From positions 1-64,000 of the forward strand of contig NZ_PGGO01000016.1 of NCBI RefSeq assembly GCF_003010955.1: DNA of 64,000 nt. The letters run 5' to 3'. Every line of letters begins with the position of its first letter. The first letter of the stretch is position 1. Position numbers and translations under genes: made by a program. The stretch comes from Phyllobacterium brassicacearum (GTDB lineage Bacteria > Pseudomonadota > Alphaproteobacteria > Rhizobiales > Rhizobiaceae). The notes under the pieces are model-generated. The model did not search any database. It saw only the letters and a program-made list of their open reading frames with translations, and was not told the DNA's origin. This document shows positions 1 to 9,057 of this stretch, piece by piece.

Positions 1-1
1 G

Positions 2-187
2 AAATATTCCCCCGACCTCAATCCGATCGAACAGGTCTTTGCCAAGATCAAGCACTGGATGCGCCAGGCTCAAAAGCGAACCGTCGACGACACCTGGCGC
101 CATCTCGGCTACCTCGCCAACACCATCGAACCAGACGAATGCGCCAACTACTTTACCAACGCAGGATACGCTTCGGTGAAAACATGA
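2..187 (+). CDS. IS630-family transposase, C-terminal end (partial)
   Basis: The reading frame enters from the left edge and ends at TGA after 61 codons. It opens with YSPDLNPIEQVFAKIK, the hallmark end of the DDE catalytic core of IS630/Tc1-mariner transposases (the E of NPIE is the third catalytic acid). The rest of the element lies outside the window. The end SVKT* is close to the usual protein end, so this side looks intact. No inverted repeat could be assigned without the other end. Confidence 0.85.
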   Translation, partial: KYSPDLNPIEQVFAKIKHWMRQAQKRTVDDTWRHLGYLANTIEPDECANYFTNAGYASVKT

Positions 188-631
188 AACGCTCTAGCAC
201 ACCGGCGGGGATTGAACTGGTTCACATGATGCGCAAGCAGCAAGGCCTGTTTGCCTGCAGTCGTCCACTTACTCTCAAAGAGCAGTTCGAGGCAATCGCC
301 GCCTGAAATGTATCATGAGGTAGGGCACTCTCTAGCCAGTTCCAGAATTTGAAACACAACCCTATCACTGTATCACTCCTGCATGGCGTGCGATGAAATC
401 TCGGCGAGCGGCGAGAACAGGTATTCAAAGATCCGCCGCTTCCCGGTCAGGCGTCATTCACCCAGCTTTCGCAAGCTTGCTCCAGGCGTGCGCTTGGGCT
501 CGGTGTTGAGAAGTTTTCTACGTCATCGCCTAACACGGCTGTCCAACTGTGCTTCCGATGTTCGTAGACGGAGACCGGCAAAGCTCAGACAGATATATGG
601 CAGAAAAACACGCTCTGATGTAAGCTCAACC
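188..631. other. No confident gene; 5' region of the NfeD gene
   Basis: The nfeD reading frame stays open upstream to 383, but the part before 632 has no membrane, signal or protease character, so it is treated as leader. No other gene or clear promoter was recognised. Confidence 0.4.
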
Positions 632-2056
632 ATGGAATTGATGAGGAAAGTCGGAAAATGGTTCGGATGCGGCCGTGCCGCACTCATCGTTGCTGTGGCG
701 CTAGTCGGCATCCTCAACTCAACGCTACCGAACGGAGCACAGAGCGTCCGTACAGCGCTGGTGCTGCAACTCGAAGGGGTTATTGGCCCGGCTTTGTCCG
801 ATTATGTGGTGCGCGGCCTCGGAATAGCGGCGCAGCGCAATGCATCGCTCGTCATTGTACAGATGGACACTCCCGGCGGCCTCGACACGTCGATGCGCGC
901 CATTATACGCGCCATGCTAGTCTCGCCTATCCCAGTCGTCATATATGTCAGCCCAAGCGGCGCCCGGGCAGCAAGCGCTGGCACGTACATCCTTTATGCC
1001 GCCCATATAGCTGCAATGGCGCCCGGTACCAACCTTGGCGCTGCGACTCCCGTGCAGATCGGCGATCTGCCATTTCCAGGAGGGGGTGAGGACGAGAAGG
1101 CTAAGGATCAGGATACGAAGACAAAAGACAATGGTGGTGCGACACCGCCGGCCTCGCCCCGCAACCCGATGGAAGCAAAGGCGATCAACGATGCCAGTGC
1201 CTACATCCGCTCGCTTGCCGAATTGCGCGGCCGCAATGTGGCCTGGGCGGAAAAGGCAGTGCGCGAGGCGGCAAGTCTTTCCTCCAGTGCAGCGCTCAAG
1301 GAAGATGTAATCGATATCGTAGCAACGAGCATGGACGACCTTATTGCACAGGCCAATGGCCGTATCGTCAGCGCTGGGGGCAACAGGATTACGCTTGATA
1401 CCAACGGACTTGTTCTGGAGCAGATCAAACCCGATTGGCGCACGCAACTACTGGCCGTCATCACAAACCCCAACATCGCGCTCATCCTGATGATGATCGG
1501 GATTTACGGACTTATCTTCGAGTTCCTGACGCCCGGATCGTTTTTCTCTGGAACAATCGGCGCGATCTGCCTTCTGGTCGGCCTTTATGCTCTTGCCGTC
1601 CTTCCGGTGAATCTTGCCGGACTTGGTCTCATCGTCCTTGGCCTTGCGCTGATGGCGGCCGAAGCGTTCACAACTTCCTTCGGTGTCCTCGGTATTGGCG
1701 GCGCCATAGCTTTCGTGTCCGGCGCAACAATACTTATGGACACTGACATTCCGGCCTTTCGCATTTCCTGGCCGGTAACCGGCGGCATCGCTCTTGCCAG
1801 TCTGGCGCTTTCCTTGATCGTGATCCGCCTGGCACTCTTTTCGCGCAACCGCCCGGTTGTGACAGGCAGCGAAGAAATGGCGCGGGCCCATGGCGAGGTC
1901 CTAGACTGGCGTGGCCGCCGGGGACACGTCCTCGCTCATGGCGAACGGTGGACGGCGATGTCCGAAACTCCGCTGAAAAAGGGCCAGAGGGTGCGGGTAG
2001 CCAGCATCGAGGGAATTATCCTCAAGGTTGAACCCGATCAGCCGGACAACAGCTAA
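632..2056 (+). CDS. NfeD-family membrane serine protease (ClpP-class, long form)
   Basis: Membrane-bound protease of the NfeD/STOPP family, which partners stomatin-like proteins in membrane quality control. From ATG 632 ([10 protein letters not shown]) the protein is 474 residues: a hydrophobic signal/anchor at about 15-35, then a ClpP-like domain with the nucleophile in RAASAGTY (Ser115) and the likely catalytic Lys183 in [18 protein letters not shown] Pro/Lys/Asp-rich insertion lies near 140-180, a block of four to five membrane segments follows at about 275-405, and a C-terminal OB-fold NfeD domain closes the protein. ATG 641 is an alternative start; a longer frame to 383 exists but adds nonconserved sequence. 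The stop overlaps the start region of the slipin gene, the classic NfeD-slipin arrangement. Confidence 0.88.
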   Translation: MELMRKVGKWFGCGRAALIVAVALVGILNSTLPNGAQSVRTALVLQLEGVIGPALSDYVVRGLGIAAQRNASLVIVQMDTPGGLDTSMRAIIRAMLVSPIPVVIYVSPSGARAASAGTYILYAAHIAAMAPGTNLGAATPVQIGDLPFPGGGEDEKAKDQDTKTKDNGGATPPASPRNPMEAKAINDASAYIRSLAELRGRNVAWAEKAVREAASLSSSAALKEDVIDIVATSMDDLIAQANGRIVSAGGNRITLDTNGLVLEQIKPDWRTQLLAVITNPNIALILMMIGIYGLIFEFLTPGSFFSGTIGAICLLVGLYALAVLPVNLAGLGLIVLGLALMAAEAFTTSFGVLGIGGAIAFVSGATILMDTDIPAFRISWPVTGGIALASLALSLIVIRLALFSRNRPVVTGSEEMARAHGEVLDWRGRRGHVLAHGERWTAMSETPLKKGQRVRVASIEGIILKVEPDQPDNS

Positions 2057-2070
2057 TGGAGGATTTGCCG

Positions 2071-2826
2071 ATGTTCATCACCGTTCTTGTTCCGATCATC
2101 GTTATTCTGCTGGTCCTGTTGGCTGCTGCCATCAAGATTCTACGCGAATATCAGCGTGGCGTCGTCTTTACGCTTGGTCGCTTCACCGGGGTCAAGGGCC
2201 CCGGCTTGATCATCCTCATCCCTTTTGTCCAGCAAATGCTGCGGGTCGATCTGCGGACAGTCGTCCACGATGTGCCGAGCCAGGACGTGATCTCGAAAGA
2301 CAATGTTTCGGTGCGCGTCAACGCAGTGCTCTATTTTCGCGTCATAAATCCCGAGCGAGCGATGATCCAGGTCGAGGACTTCCTGATGGCGACGAGCCAG
2401 CTTGCCCAAACGACGTTGCGTTCCGTCCTGGGCAAGCACGATCTCGATGAGATGCTGGCCGAGCGAGATAAACTCAATAGCGACATCCAGGAAATTCTCG
2501 ATGCTCAGACCGATGCATGGGGGATCAAGGTGGCAAATGTCGAGATCAAGCATGTCGATCTTAACGAGACTATGGTGCGTGCAATTGCACGGCAAGCCGA
2601 GGCGGAGCGTGAACGGCGGGCAAAAGTCATCAACGCTGAAGGCGAACAACAGGCGGCGCAGAAGCTACTGGAGGCCGCTAATATTCTCGGTCAGCGACCC
2701 GAAGCAATGCAGTTGCGATACCTCAGCACTTTGAACGTGATTGCTGGTGAGAAAAACTCAACGATTGTGTTTCCATTTCCGATGGAACTTGGCGAGTTCT
2801 TCAAGGCGACAACGGGAGTGAAATAG
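2071..2826 (+). CDS. Slipin / stomatin-like SPFH-domain protein
   Basis: Membrane scaffold protein of the SPFH (band 7) family, expected to form oligomers at the inner membrane and to be the partner or substrate of the NfeD protease encoded just upstream. It has one N-terminal membrane helix ([20 protein letters not shown]), then the SPFH core with [14 protein letters not shown] and GLIILIPF, and a charged Ala/Glu coiled-coil region ([19 protein letters not shown]). The frame is open from an ATG at 2056 that overlaps the nfeD stop. The start at 2071 is preferred because GGAGG at 2058-2062 lies about 8 nt before it, giving 251 residues. The coupling argues for co-translation. Confidence 0.88.
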   Translation: MFITVLVPIIVILLVLLAAAIKILREYQRGVVFTLGRFTGVKGPGLIILIPFVQQMLRVDLRTVVHDVPSQDVISKDNVSVRVNAVLYFRVINPERAMIQVEDFLMATSQLAQTTLRSVLGKHDLDEMLAERDKLNSDIQEILDAQTDAWGIKVANVEIKHVDLNETMVRAIARQAEAERERRAKVINAEGEQQAAQKLLEAANILGQRPEAMQLRYLSTLNVIAGEKNSTIVFPFPMELGEFFKATTGVK

Positions 2827-2841
2827 CGGTATCAGAGAATT

Positions 2842-2866
2842 GGGCGGGCCATCCGCCCCTTTCTTT
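2842..2866 (+). terminator. Rho-independent terminator of the nfeD-slipin operon
   Basis: GGGCGG at 2842-2847 pairs with CCGCCC at 2853-2858 around a 5-nt loop and is followed by a pyrimidine-rich tract (CTTTCTTTG), 16 nt after the slipin stop codon. Confidence 0.6.
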
Positions 2867-3410
2867 GAATCAAGTGAAGCAAGGATCCGCGAAAGGCATC
2901 TATCACCGACAGAACGGAAAGCTCAAAAGCGCTTGACCTCAACACGCCGAATAGAGAGATCCTCTTAAATTGCTGTGAACACGGACTTTTCGGGCAACAT
3001 TAAAGATGACTTATGCCCGGACGGATGATTTCTGCAAAGGTACTTTTATTGACGTTTCAGGAACCTGAATTTGTCGGTCAGTTCGCCGGTAGCGATGAGG
3101 TCGTGCTGATCAAATGGCCGTTAGTACACCATTTGCCAGCCGATTGTTGAGTGACGCCACCAATCGACCCATTTTTCCATCTGCGATTGACCACAATTGA
3201 TCGAGATAAAACGAAGATAAATAATAAGCTTCTAATAGAGTTGGTGGGTCAGCGCTGAATGGCAAAGTGGTAGAAATCAACAGCAGCGGCCTCTTCAGAG
3301 TCCGCCGAACTAGCATACTATGCCTTCGCGCTGAAAGTGGATGGAAAGGCGGTTGTGTAGAACAACGGTCTCCACTTGCCTGCCGGACGCTCGGCATATA
3401 TATTGGCCAA
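2867..3410. other. Intergenic region, no gene recognised
   Basis: The AraC reading frame is open back to 3267, but that extension has no similarity to the family and no ribosome site. The promoter of the araC-like gene should lie here; no box could be assigned with confidence. Confidence 0.35.
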
Positions 3411-4400
3411 ATGCTTGACCATTCGTCCCGACCGTCTTCGCCGCCGCATATCCCGATGGATGCGCTAAGCGAAGTCCTACAAGACTTTCGCTTGAGTGGC
3501 GTCAACTATGGCCGCTGCGAGCTCCGACATCCATGGAGCATCGCCTTTCCGCAACAACCGCTGCTTCGTTTTCACTTTGCCAGCCAGGGTCCATGCTGGA
3601 TCCATACCGAAGTGCAAGGCTGGCAGGAGTTGCACGCTGGCGACCTGGTGCTGCTGCCGCAAGGCATCGCCCATCGGCTGGCCAGCGCGCCGGACGTTAT
3701 GGGCGACTCGCTCAAGGGTTGCCAAGTGACCAAGTTGGGGAGCAACGTCTGCGAAGTGGTGCGGGAAGGAACGGGCGCGACCAGCACCCTTTTCTGCGGC
3801 TCCATGGCCTTGGGCGCCTGTGCGCTTAACCCCTTGATCACTTTGATGCCGCCAATCATCAAGGGCTGCGACGTGGCCGTCAATGACCCGATCGTTAGTC
3901 CGTTGCTCGCGGCTATGACGGCTGAGGCTGCACAACCGCAGATGGGCAGCGCCACCATCTTATCACGAATGGCGGACCTGCTCACAGCGCGGCTCATCCG
4001 CTGCTGGGTCAATTGCACCGGAGCCCCGACCACCGGCTGGCTCGCCGCCATCCGCGACCCCCATATTGGCCGCGCCCTGGCAGCCATGCACCGAGACCCC
4101 GGCCATAACTGGACCCTCGAAAGCCTCGCCGGCCTGGCAGGCCAATCGCGCTCGATTTTCGCCGAGCGCTTCAGCGCTGTTTTAGGGGAAGGCGCGGCAC
4201 GCTATCTCGCCCGGCTGCGTATGCAGCTTGCCCGCGAGTTATTGGGGCAAAGCGGCATGTCGGTTGCCGAGGTCGCTACCCGTTTGGGCTATGAGTCCGA
4301 GGCATCCTTCGCTCGCGCGTTCAAGCGCATCACCAGCGTCTCGCCGGGCGTTGTGCGACGCACAATATCCGGACGAACGGACATGGATTTCGGATTTTGA
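3411..4400 (+). CDS. AraC-family regulator with cupin-type N-terminal domain
   Basis: Cytoplasmic transcriptional regulator. The N-terminal half has the cupin_6/AraC-binding pattern (MDALSEVLQDFRLSGV, then LRFHFASQG and HAGDLVLLPQGIAHRL). The C-terminal 100 residues carry the two helix-turn-helices of AraC proteins (WTLESLAGLAGQSRSIFAERF; MSVAEVATRLGYESEASFARAFK; ending SPGVVRR). The best starts are ATG 3411 or ATG 3456; the latter fits the usual family beginning MDALSEVL. It lies 59 bp upstream of, and on the same strand as, an MFS exporter, the common pairing in which such regulators control their neighbouring efflux gene. The inducer cannot be read from the sequence. Confidence 0.88.
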   Translation: MLDHSSRPSSPPHIPMDALSEVLQDFRLSGVNYGRCELRHPWSIAFPQQPLLRFHFASQGPCWIHTEVQGWQELHAGDLVLLPQGIAHRLASAPDVMGDSLKGCQVTKLGSNVCEVVREGTGATSTLFCGSMALGACALNPLITLMPPIIKGCDVAVNDPIVSPLLAAMTAEAAQPQMGSATILSRMADLLTARLIRCWVNCTGAPTTGWLAAIRDPHIGRALAAMHRDPGHNWTLESLAGLAGQSRSIFAERFSAVLGEGAARYLARLRMQLARELLGQSGMSVAEVATRLGYESEASFARAFKRITSVSPGVVRRTISGRTDMDFGF

Positions 4401-4459
4401 GATACATATCATCCGAAAAGACTCGTCTATGAAGATCTCCAAACCTTGGAGATACCTCA

Positions 4460-5668
4460 ATGACGGACACAACATTACAGCTTGATGGCGCGGTGACAGA
4501 CCTTGATGCCGCTGCGCCAGCCGCGTGGAGCGCAGCCACCTGGTTCGCGGTCCTTTCGATGGCGACCGCCAGCTTTGCGCTGGTGTCAGCCGAGTTTCTG
4601 CCGGCGGGCCTGTTGACGCCAATGGCGCGCGATCTCGGCATCAGCGAGGGAACGGCCGGACAGGTCGTCACAGCCACTGCTTCCGTCGGCGCCGTGACGG
4701 CCATTTTGAGCAATGTTCTCATCGGCCGCTTGAACCGCAAGACGGTGTTGGTTGGTCTCAGCGCCTTGGCGATCGGCTCCAATATTCTTGCGGCGGTAGC
4801 GACCGAGTTCTGGCTATTATTGTTAGGTCGGGCCGGGCTGGGCATCGCCCTCAGCGCTTTCTGGGCGCTTTCAGTTGCTGTCGTAGCGAGGCTGGTGGGC
4901 GCCAATGCGACAGGTCGGGGCATGGCCATCGTCACCCTCGGCGTCTCGCTCGCCACCATTGCCGCACCGTCAATGGGTGCATTGATCAGCGACTGGTTGG
5001 GCTGGCGCAGCGCCATGGCCATGACAGCGGGGCTGGCCGCGCTTGCCATGCTGCTGCAGTTGCTCAGCCTGCCGACCTTGCCTGCAACCACAAGCAACAG
5101 TCTTGCCGATGTTCTTCGGCTGACACGGCGGCGTGGCATTCAACTCGGCATGCTTGCTATCCTTTTGCTAATGACGGGGCATTTTGCTGGCTCGGTCTAT
5201 GTGCGCCCCTTCCTCGAACAGGTTACGCTCCTTGCAACCGGGCCGATTGCCCTGGCACTGCTCGGCTTTGGCATCGCCGCTGTGATCGGTAATATTGCCG
5301 GTGGCCGCATGGCCGACGCCAATATCCGTATTGCCCTTACGGCCACCGCCGCGTTAATGGCGTTTGCGGCGCTCGCTTTGGTACTTTGGGGCGTGCATAT
5401 CGGCGTTGCCTTCGGCTTCGCTACGATGTGGGGCTTCGCCTTCGGCATGGCACCGGTGGTGCTGCCAACCAATCTGTCCCGCGCAGCGCCTGATGCGCTG
5501 GAAGCAGCGGGCAGCCTGATGGTCACTTCTTTTCAGGTCGCCATCACTATTGGCGCGGTTGCCGGCGGCTATGTCGTGGACACCTATGGCGCCACGGCGC
5601 CCTTAACTCTTACTGCCATCCTTGCCGCATCGACAGCCGTGCTGGCGCTGCTACAGTCCCGCAGCTAA
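4460..5668 (+). CDS. MFS transporter, DHA1/AraJ-type exporter
   Basis: Inner-membrane 12-helix major facilitator of 402 residues, drug/sugar:proton antiporter class related to AraJ/SotB exporters. Visible features are the first helix motif FALVSAEFLPAGLLTPMA, the loop 2-3 signature LIGRLNRKTVL (degenerate GxLxDRxGRK), and motif C-like glycines in helix 5 (GVSLATIAAPSMGALISDWLGWR). TGGAG sits about 10 nt before ATG. It follows the AraC-type gene and is probably co-regulated with it. Substrate unknown. Confidence 0.88.
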   Translation: MTDTTLQLDGAVTDLDAAAPAAWSAATWFAVLSMATASFALVSAEFLPAGLLTPMARDLGISEGTAGQVVTATASVGAVTAILSNVLIGRLNRKTVLVGLSALAIGSNILAAVATEFWLLLLGRAGLGIALSAFWALSVAVVARLVGANATGRGMAIVTLGVSLATIAAPSMGALISDWLGWRSAMAMTAGLAALAMLLQLLSLPTLPATTSNSLADVLRLTRRRGIQLGMLAILLLMTGHFAGSVYVRPFLEQVTLLATGPIALALLGFGIAAVIGNIAGGRMADANIRIALTATAALMAFAALALVLWGVHIGVAFGFATMWGFAFGMAPVVLPTNLSRAAPDALEAAGSLMVTSFQVAITIGAVAGGYVVDTYGATAPLTLTAILAASTAVLALLQSRS

Positions 5669-5780
5669 TCTTTGCTGCTGCGCGGTAGATGAAGCAACCA
5701 GACGTCATCGCCAGGTTGCAGGGGCCGAAATTGCAGTAAGCCCTTGGCGCATCTGCAAGAGCAGTTCCCGATGAGGTATT

Positions 5781-5856
5781 AAGCGATTTTCGAAGCACAG
5801 ATCGGAAACATCAGACGGTTTCGTGCTCGAAAGTGGCGACGACTGATGGGGATAAA
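5781..5856 (+). repeat. Dispersed repeat family, copy 1 (5' half)
   Basis: Contains GCGATTTTCGAAGCACAGA, then CGGTTT and AAAGTGGCGACGACTGATGG, shared with copies at 20.0, 32.7, 35.1, 48.8, 51.6 and 56.8 kb. It abuts the IS110 remnant that follows. Confidence 0.75.
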
Positions 5857-6330
5857 GGAGGCGACTTGCGAAGCTGCAATGCGACCGACCATGCGCTTTG
5901 TGGCGGTTAAAAGCGAAACCCGGCAGGCGTCCCCGCCGCTGTCTTCAAGGTACGTGATGTGCTGGTGCGGCAAAGGACGCAGATTATCAATGCCCTGCGC
6001 GGCCAAATGGCTGAGTTCGGGGTGGTGGTGCCACAAGGATCGGCGCAAAAGGCGCGGCCTGACTGGCCGGCGCTACTCCGGATTCAGGCGTGCTGCCACA
6101 CGGCCTTGGGACATAGTCAGGAGGCTCGCTGCTTCGCCGCCGCTGCAGGCGATCTCCCGGAGCCTGCCGGCGATGCGCTTGGTCCGCTCAGAGATGGCAA
6201 CAAGGAATGGGCGACCCGCCTCGAGGGCCTGCTGCGAGAGGCGGAACATCAAACGACCGGTTCCGGTCGTAACGCCATCTTTCCCGAAGACTAGGCAAAC
6301 GACCGCTTTCCTAGCCGACGCTTGGCCACC
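5857..6330 (+). pseudogene. IS110-family transposase remnant, several frameshifts
   Basis: Read in changing frames, this stretch gives the middle of an IS110 transposase: EATCEAAMRPTMRFVAVKSE, then after a frameshift VLVRQRTQIINALRGQMAEF and GVVVPQG. The conserved DAEAI(C)EAAQRP motif is recognisable although altered. Neither the N-terminal RuvC-like start nor the C-terminal GRxSKxGN region is present, so this is a decayed internal fragment. It differs from the better preserved IS110 copy at 50.4-51.4 kb. Confidence 0.75.
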
Positions 6331-6492
6331 GACGAGAAATGCGCCGATGCGAACGTCGAATGCCGCCTAACATTGCCACTTCTACGAGAACGAATTTCCT
6401 CCAGAGTGGCTCAGCGACGCAGATCGTAGGAAATCATCGATTCGGCGGAGTTGGCGCGCCATTTCACAGTCGAAGACTCGAACTGTCCTCGC

Positions 6493-7176
6493 TCAGCGCA
6501 CAGGACCACTCAGCATGTGATCCGCCAGGCTGTAGCAGTGGCTCGCCTGATAGGCGTTCCGACCCCGGTTCATGTGCGTCAAGTTGAACGCCCGGATGGC
6601 CCGCAACGCACGGCGCGCCGCGAGGAATTTGCCGATCGAGGAGCAGCCGCGGACCTTGATGCCGAAAATATCCTCGCCGCGGGGGAAGAAATAGCCGACG
6701 TCTTCCGGCGTCATGACACAGCGCTCGAGGAAAGCTTCGTCCACCTGGCCCTGATCGAGTGAATGGTCGGTGGTGAAATCGGAAAGGTGCACCACGAATA
6801 GCGCGCGGATGCCCTCACCGTCCGCATAGAGGGAGAAAAGCTCCATCCAGCTCGCATTGACGCGAACGAGCGCCTTGCCCGGAGTCGACGGCAGACAGGA
6901 AACCGACCAGTAATGCCGCTCGGTCCGGCGCGGGATCGGGATGCAGTCGCGGCCGTAGCGCCGGAGAATCTCCAGGACCTCTTGCGCCTGCGGCCGGCGC
7001 AGCAGCTTCTCAAACCGCGCAACGTATCTGAGACGCAGTTCCAGGGACTCCGAGCGCTCGTCGGCGTCGGGCAGGATCGTCTTGCCCTGCATCCAATCGC
7101 GCTGCTGCTGGAGATCCAGGAATCGGCGCAGACCGGTGGTGTTTGGGCGGCGAGTCGCGCTCACGTCAGGTACCAT
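6493..7176 (-). CDS. Hypothetical protein, 227 residues
   Basis: Not recognised. The translation is regular and looks coding: charged N-terminal half with ELRLRYVARFEKLLRRPQAQEVLEILRRYG kept here in short form as RYVARFEKLL and VLEILRRYG, a middle part with HYWSVSCLPS, LVRVNASWMELFSLY and ALFVVHLSDF, and a C-terminal helix-rich tail (AARRALRAIRAF). No membrane segment or signal peptide is visible. There is no strong ribosome site before ATG 7176. It stands alone between mobile-element debris, so it may be a passenger gene of a lost element or a truncated protein. Confidence 0.55.
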   Translation of the reverse strand: MVPDVSATRRPNTTGLRRFLDLQQQRDWMQGKTILPDADERSESLELRLRYVARFEKLLRRPQAQEVLEILRRYGRDCIPIPRRTERHYWSVSCLPSTPGKALVRVNASWMELFSLYADGEGIRALFVVHLSDFTTDHSLDQGQVDEAFLERCVMTPEDVGYFFPRGEDIFGIKVRGCSSIGKFLAARRALRAIRAFNLTHMNRGRNAYQASHCYSLADHMLSGPVR

Positions 7177-7256
7177 GTCGGCCCATACAGTTCGGATGGG
7201 GTGTCGGCAATTCGATCAGCCTAAAATACCGCCCCATCGAGCGCAAATCGACCGAA

Positions 7257-7692
7257 ATTCTCACGCTGCATGTCACATTCACCTCGTTGCAGTCGTCATT
7301 GCCATCCTCATAACCGGCGGCAATCATCTTCATGTATCTCGGCCAGGCTGTCGCGCTGCAGTTAACCATGAGAATGCCGCCTTAATGATTTCAATGAGTT
7401 GGCTTTGCACTTAATTTGAGAGCGTGCAGTTTATTTGAGAATTCAGCGCTAAACACTGCAGTGAATTTGATAAGCGATCCCAACAGCGTCGGCCCTTGTC
7501 GCTGCTGGCGGATGCAGGCATTCAGGCATTACGTTCGTCAGAAAATTCTATCAACTTCCAGTAGATAGCCTCACGAGACGGTTAGTAACTGAATTCCCAG
7601 TATTGCAGTTAATTTGAGAATCTAAGCGACTTCATTCTCATATAAAGTGCAGCAGTCAAGCGCAAACGGCCGCATTCTTACGATTAACTGCA
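7257..7692. repeat. Cluster of eight copies of an 18-bp motif in both orientations
   Basis: Consensus TGCAGTTAATTTGAGAAT. Direct copies: 7357-7375, 7406-7423, 7425-7443, 7457-7474, 7604-7621. Inverted copies: 7257-7270 (short), 7634-7651, 7674-7692. The inverted copies at 7257 and 7674 also share the upstream context GCGCAAA-CG-CCG. No protein-coding frame fits this part. Arrays like this occur at transposon ends or recombinase/partition sites; which applies here is unknown. Confidence 0.75.
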
Positions 7693-7796
7693 GTGCGACA
7701 GTCTTTTTTACCCATGCACGCGGCATCGAATGTACTGACGATCAAGGATGTTCGGCTCATGTGCGAGTGTGGTCCAGAACGGGCGATATTCAATAG

Positions 7797-7834
7797 GGAC
7801 AATCATGCATGCCACGGACAATCATGCATGCCAC
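7797..7834 (+). repeat. Tandem 19-bp duplication at a transposase start
   Basis: GGACAATCATGCATGCCAC occurs twice in direct contact, at 7797-7815 and 7816-7834. The second unit contains the ATG of the Tn3-type transposase fragment. Confidence 0.9.
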
Positions 7835-7890
7835 GGCGCACCATTCTGACCGAGCGTCAGCGTGAAACGCTGTTCGCCTTGGTGATCGCG
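7828..7890 (+). pseudogene. Tn3-family transposase, N-terminal fragment
   Basis: From ATG 7828 the frame reads MPRRTILTERQRETLFAL, the typical beginning of Tn3-family TnpA proteins, then loses similarity after about 20 codons and runs to a stop at 7944. Only about 60 bp of a ~3 kb gene remain, so this marks a deleted transposon end. Confidence 0.7.
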
Positions 7891-7963
7891 ACGATAACGC
7901 CGCCTAAATCGACGGGGCCTCCGAAATGCGCTATGTCACAATGACTTGAAGGGAACAGCACGT

Positions 7964-8059
7964 ATGACATTCGCCAGGCTTCTCACCCTTGTCATGCTTT
8001 GCATCTCGACGATCTCGGCTCACGCACAATCCGATCAGTCAAAGCAGATGGCCGGGTGA
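7964..8059 (+). CDS. Very short exported peptide or truncated secreted protein (31 aa)
   Basis: ATG 7964 is preceded by GAAGGG at a good distance. The translation is a clean Sec signal peptide (MTFARLLTLVMLCISTISAHAQ) shown here as core LLTLVMLCIST with cleavage after AHA, followed by only about 10 residues and TGA. Most likely it is the leader of a secreted protein whose body has been lost. A genuine micro-peptide is possible but unsupported. Confidence 0.4.
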   Translation: MTFARLLTLVMLCISTISAHAQSDQSKQMAG

Positions 8060-8366
8060 TGTCGGGTTAACTTTTCGTCATCGGTTTCGGATGTAATCGC
8101 TGCAGTCCTGCCATTCCATAGAATCCTTGTCCGCTCACTGCTTGCGCGCCTCGCTCAATCGCGTGACGGATCATAATAGTACAGCTCAATCACGTTGACC
8201 CGCAGCCCAGCCTGCCAATAGCGCGTTCGCCCCCGCGCGACCAGAACGGGACCCACTCCGGCCGAAACACGAAGGCACGCTTCTGAGAAGCGCAACGTCT
8301 GGAAACTGGGCGTCCCTGCTGCTTCCGGGGGCTACAAGAAGGGCGACTATCCTTGGCGTTTGAAAT
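8060..8366. other. Gap without recognisable gene
   Basis: No frame on either strand resembles a known family, and no repeat family member was found. Confidence 0.4.
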
Positions 8367-8546
8367 TCAATAGTTGCCTCCTGAGTTGCCTCCTGAATTG
8401 CCTCCTGAATTGCCTCCTGAGTTGCCTCCTGTAGATGCGGCGGGCGCCGTGCGTTGTGAAGATCCGCCTTGCGTGGCGACGCAGGCGGAAACGCTGAAGC
8501 AGATCAGTCCAAGAAATACAGCAAAGAAGAGGGCTTTTATTGACAT
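8367..8546 (-). CDS. Small lipoprotein with GGNS tandem repeats (59 aa)
   Basis: ATG at 8546 (minus) follows AAAGGAGTGA, an excellent ribosome site. Residues 1-20 form a lipoprotein signal (hydrophobic ALFFAVFLGLICF, lipobox SVSAC with the acylated Cys22). A short linker rich in Gln/Ser/Ala follows, then the protein ends in five GGN(S/Y) units. It is expected to be anchored in the outer or inner membrane with a flexible, unstructured tail. The repeat is written at DNA level as five 12-bp units, so unit number could change by slippage. No family assignment; neighbours give no functional hint. Confidence 0.72.
   Translation of the reverse strand: MSIKALFFAVFLGLICFSVSACVATQGGSSQRTAPAASTGGNSGGNSGGNSGGNSGGNY
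8373..8432 (-). repeat. Five 12-bp tandem repeats encoding GGNS
   Basis: Units RTTGCCTCCTGA at 8373, 8385, 8397, 8409 and 8421 (plus-strand writing), differing only at the first base and the last unit's final base. They encode the Gly-Gly-Asn-Ser tail of the lipoprotein. The length, a multiple of three, keeps the frame. Confidence 0.95.
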
Positions 8547-9057
8547 CTGAGGTCACTCCTTTGTTAGATCGGGCGCCCAATGCGCGCGATTATGTGCTAA
8601 CGGCCTTCGGACCTCTTTTATTCGAAATGTTTGCCTTACGCGGTCGCAACAGAGACTGGCTTGCGTTTTTCCTCGGACTCACCATCGAACTCTCTTTTTT
8701 CCAAGCTAAAGGGATAGGGATCATTGCCCCTCCCCACACTGCGGAGTGCTAGAAACACGAAATGGAACGCTCTTCGGGCAATGAGCGAATGATCGTTGGT
8801 TGCAGAGGCACGAGGAAATGCCTCGTCCAGTATGGAATGATAAGATGCCGACGTCCGTCAATTTGCATGGTTCAGTCGAGTTCATCACATGTTCAACAGA
8901 TTCCGGAGGGCCGAACCCGCAAGAGCAACTGTTGATTAAGGCCGCAGGCTGTATACTCGCGGCCGGACGGTCATCATTTCCGTCCATGTCGCGACGGCGA
9001 CCGCCGACGTTGGATGCCGACGATCCCGCCGCTCTCACTTCAGAGAGGGCTCTTTAA
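8547..9057. other. Gap without recognisable gene
   Basis: The promoter of the minus-strand lipoprotein gene must lie at its left end. Short open frames here have no ribosome site and no familiar sequence. Confidence 0.4.

Noticed and set aside
917..1447. Long minus-strand open frame (176 aa) opposite nfeD
   Set aside because: It is the shadow of a clear protease gene; its composition is Arg/Cys/His-rich with no ribosome site.
7257..7692. CRISPR array
   Set aside because: Repeats occur in both orientations with irregular spacing, some nearly abutting, and there are no cas genes.
8373..8432. CRISPR-like or noncoding tandem repeat
   Set aside because: Units are 12 bp without spacers and encode a regular GGNS tail in a frame with signal peptide and ribosome site.
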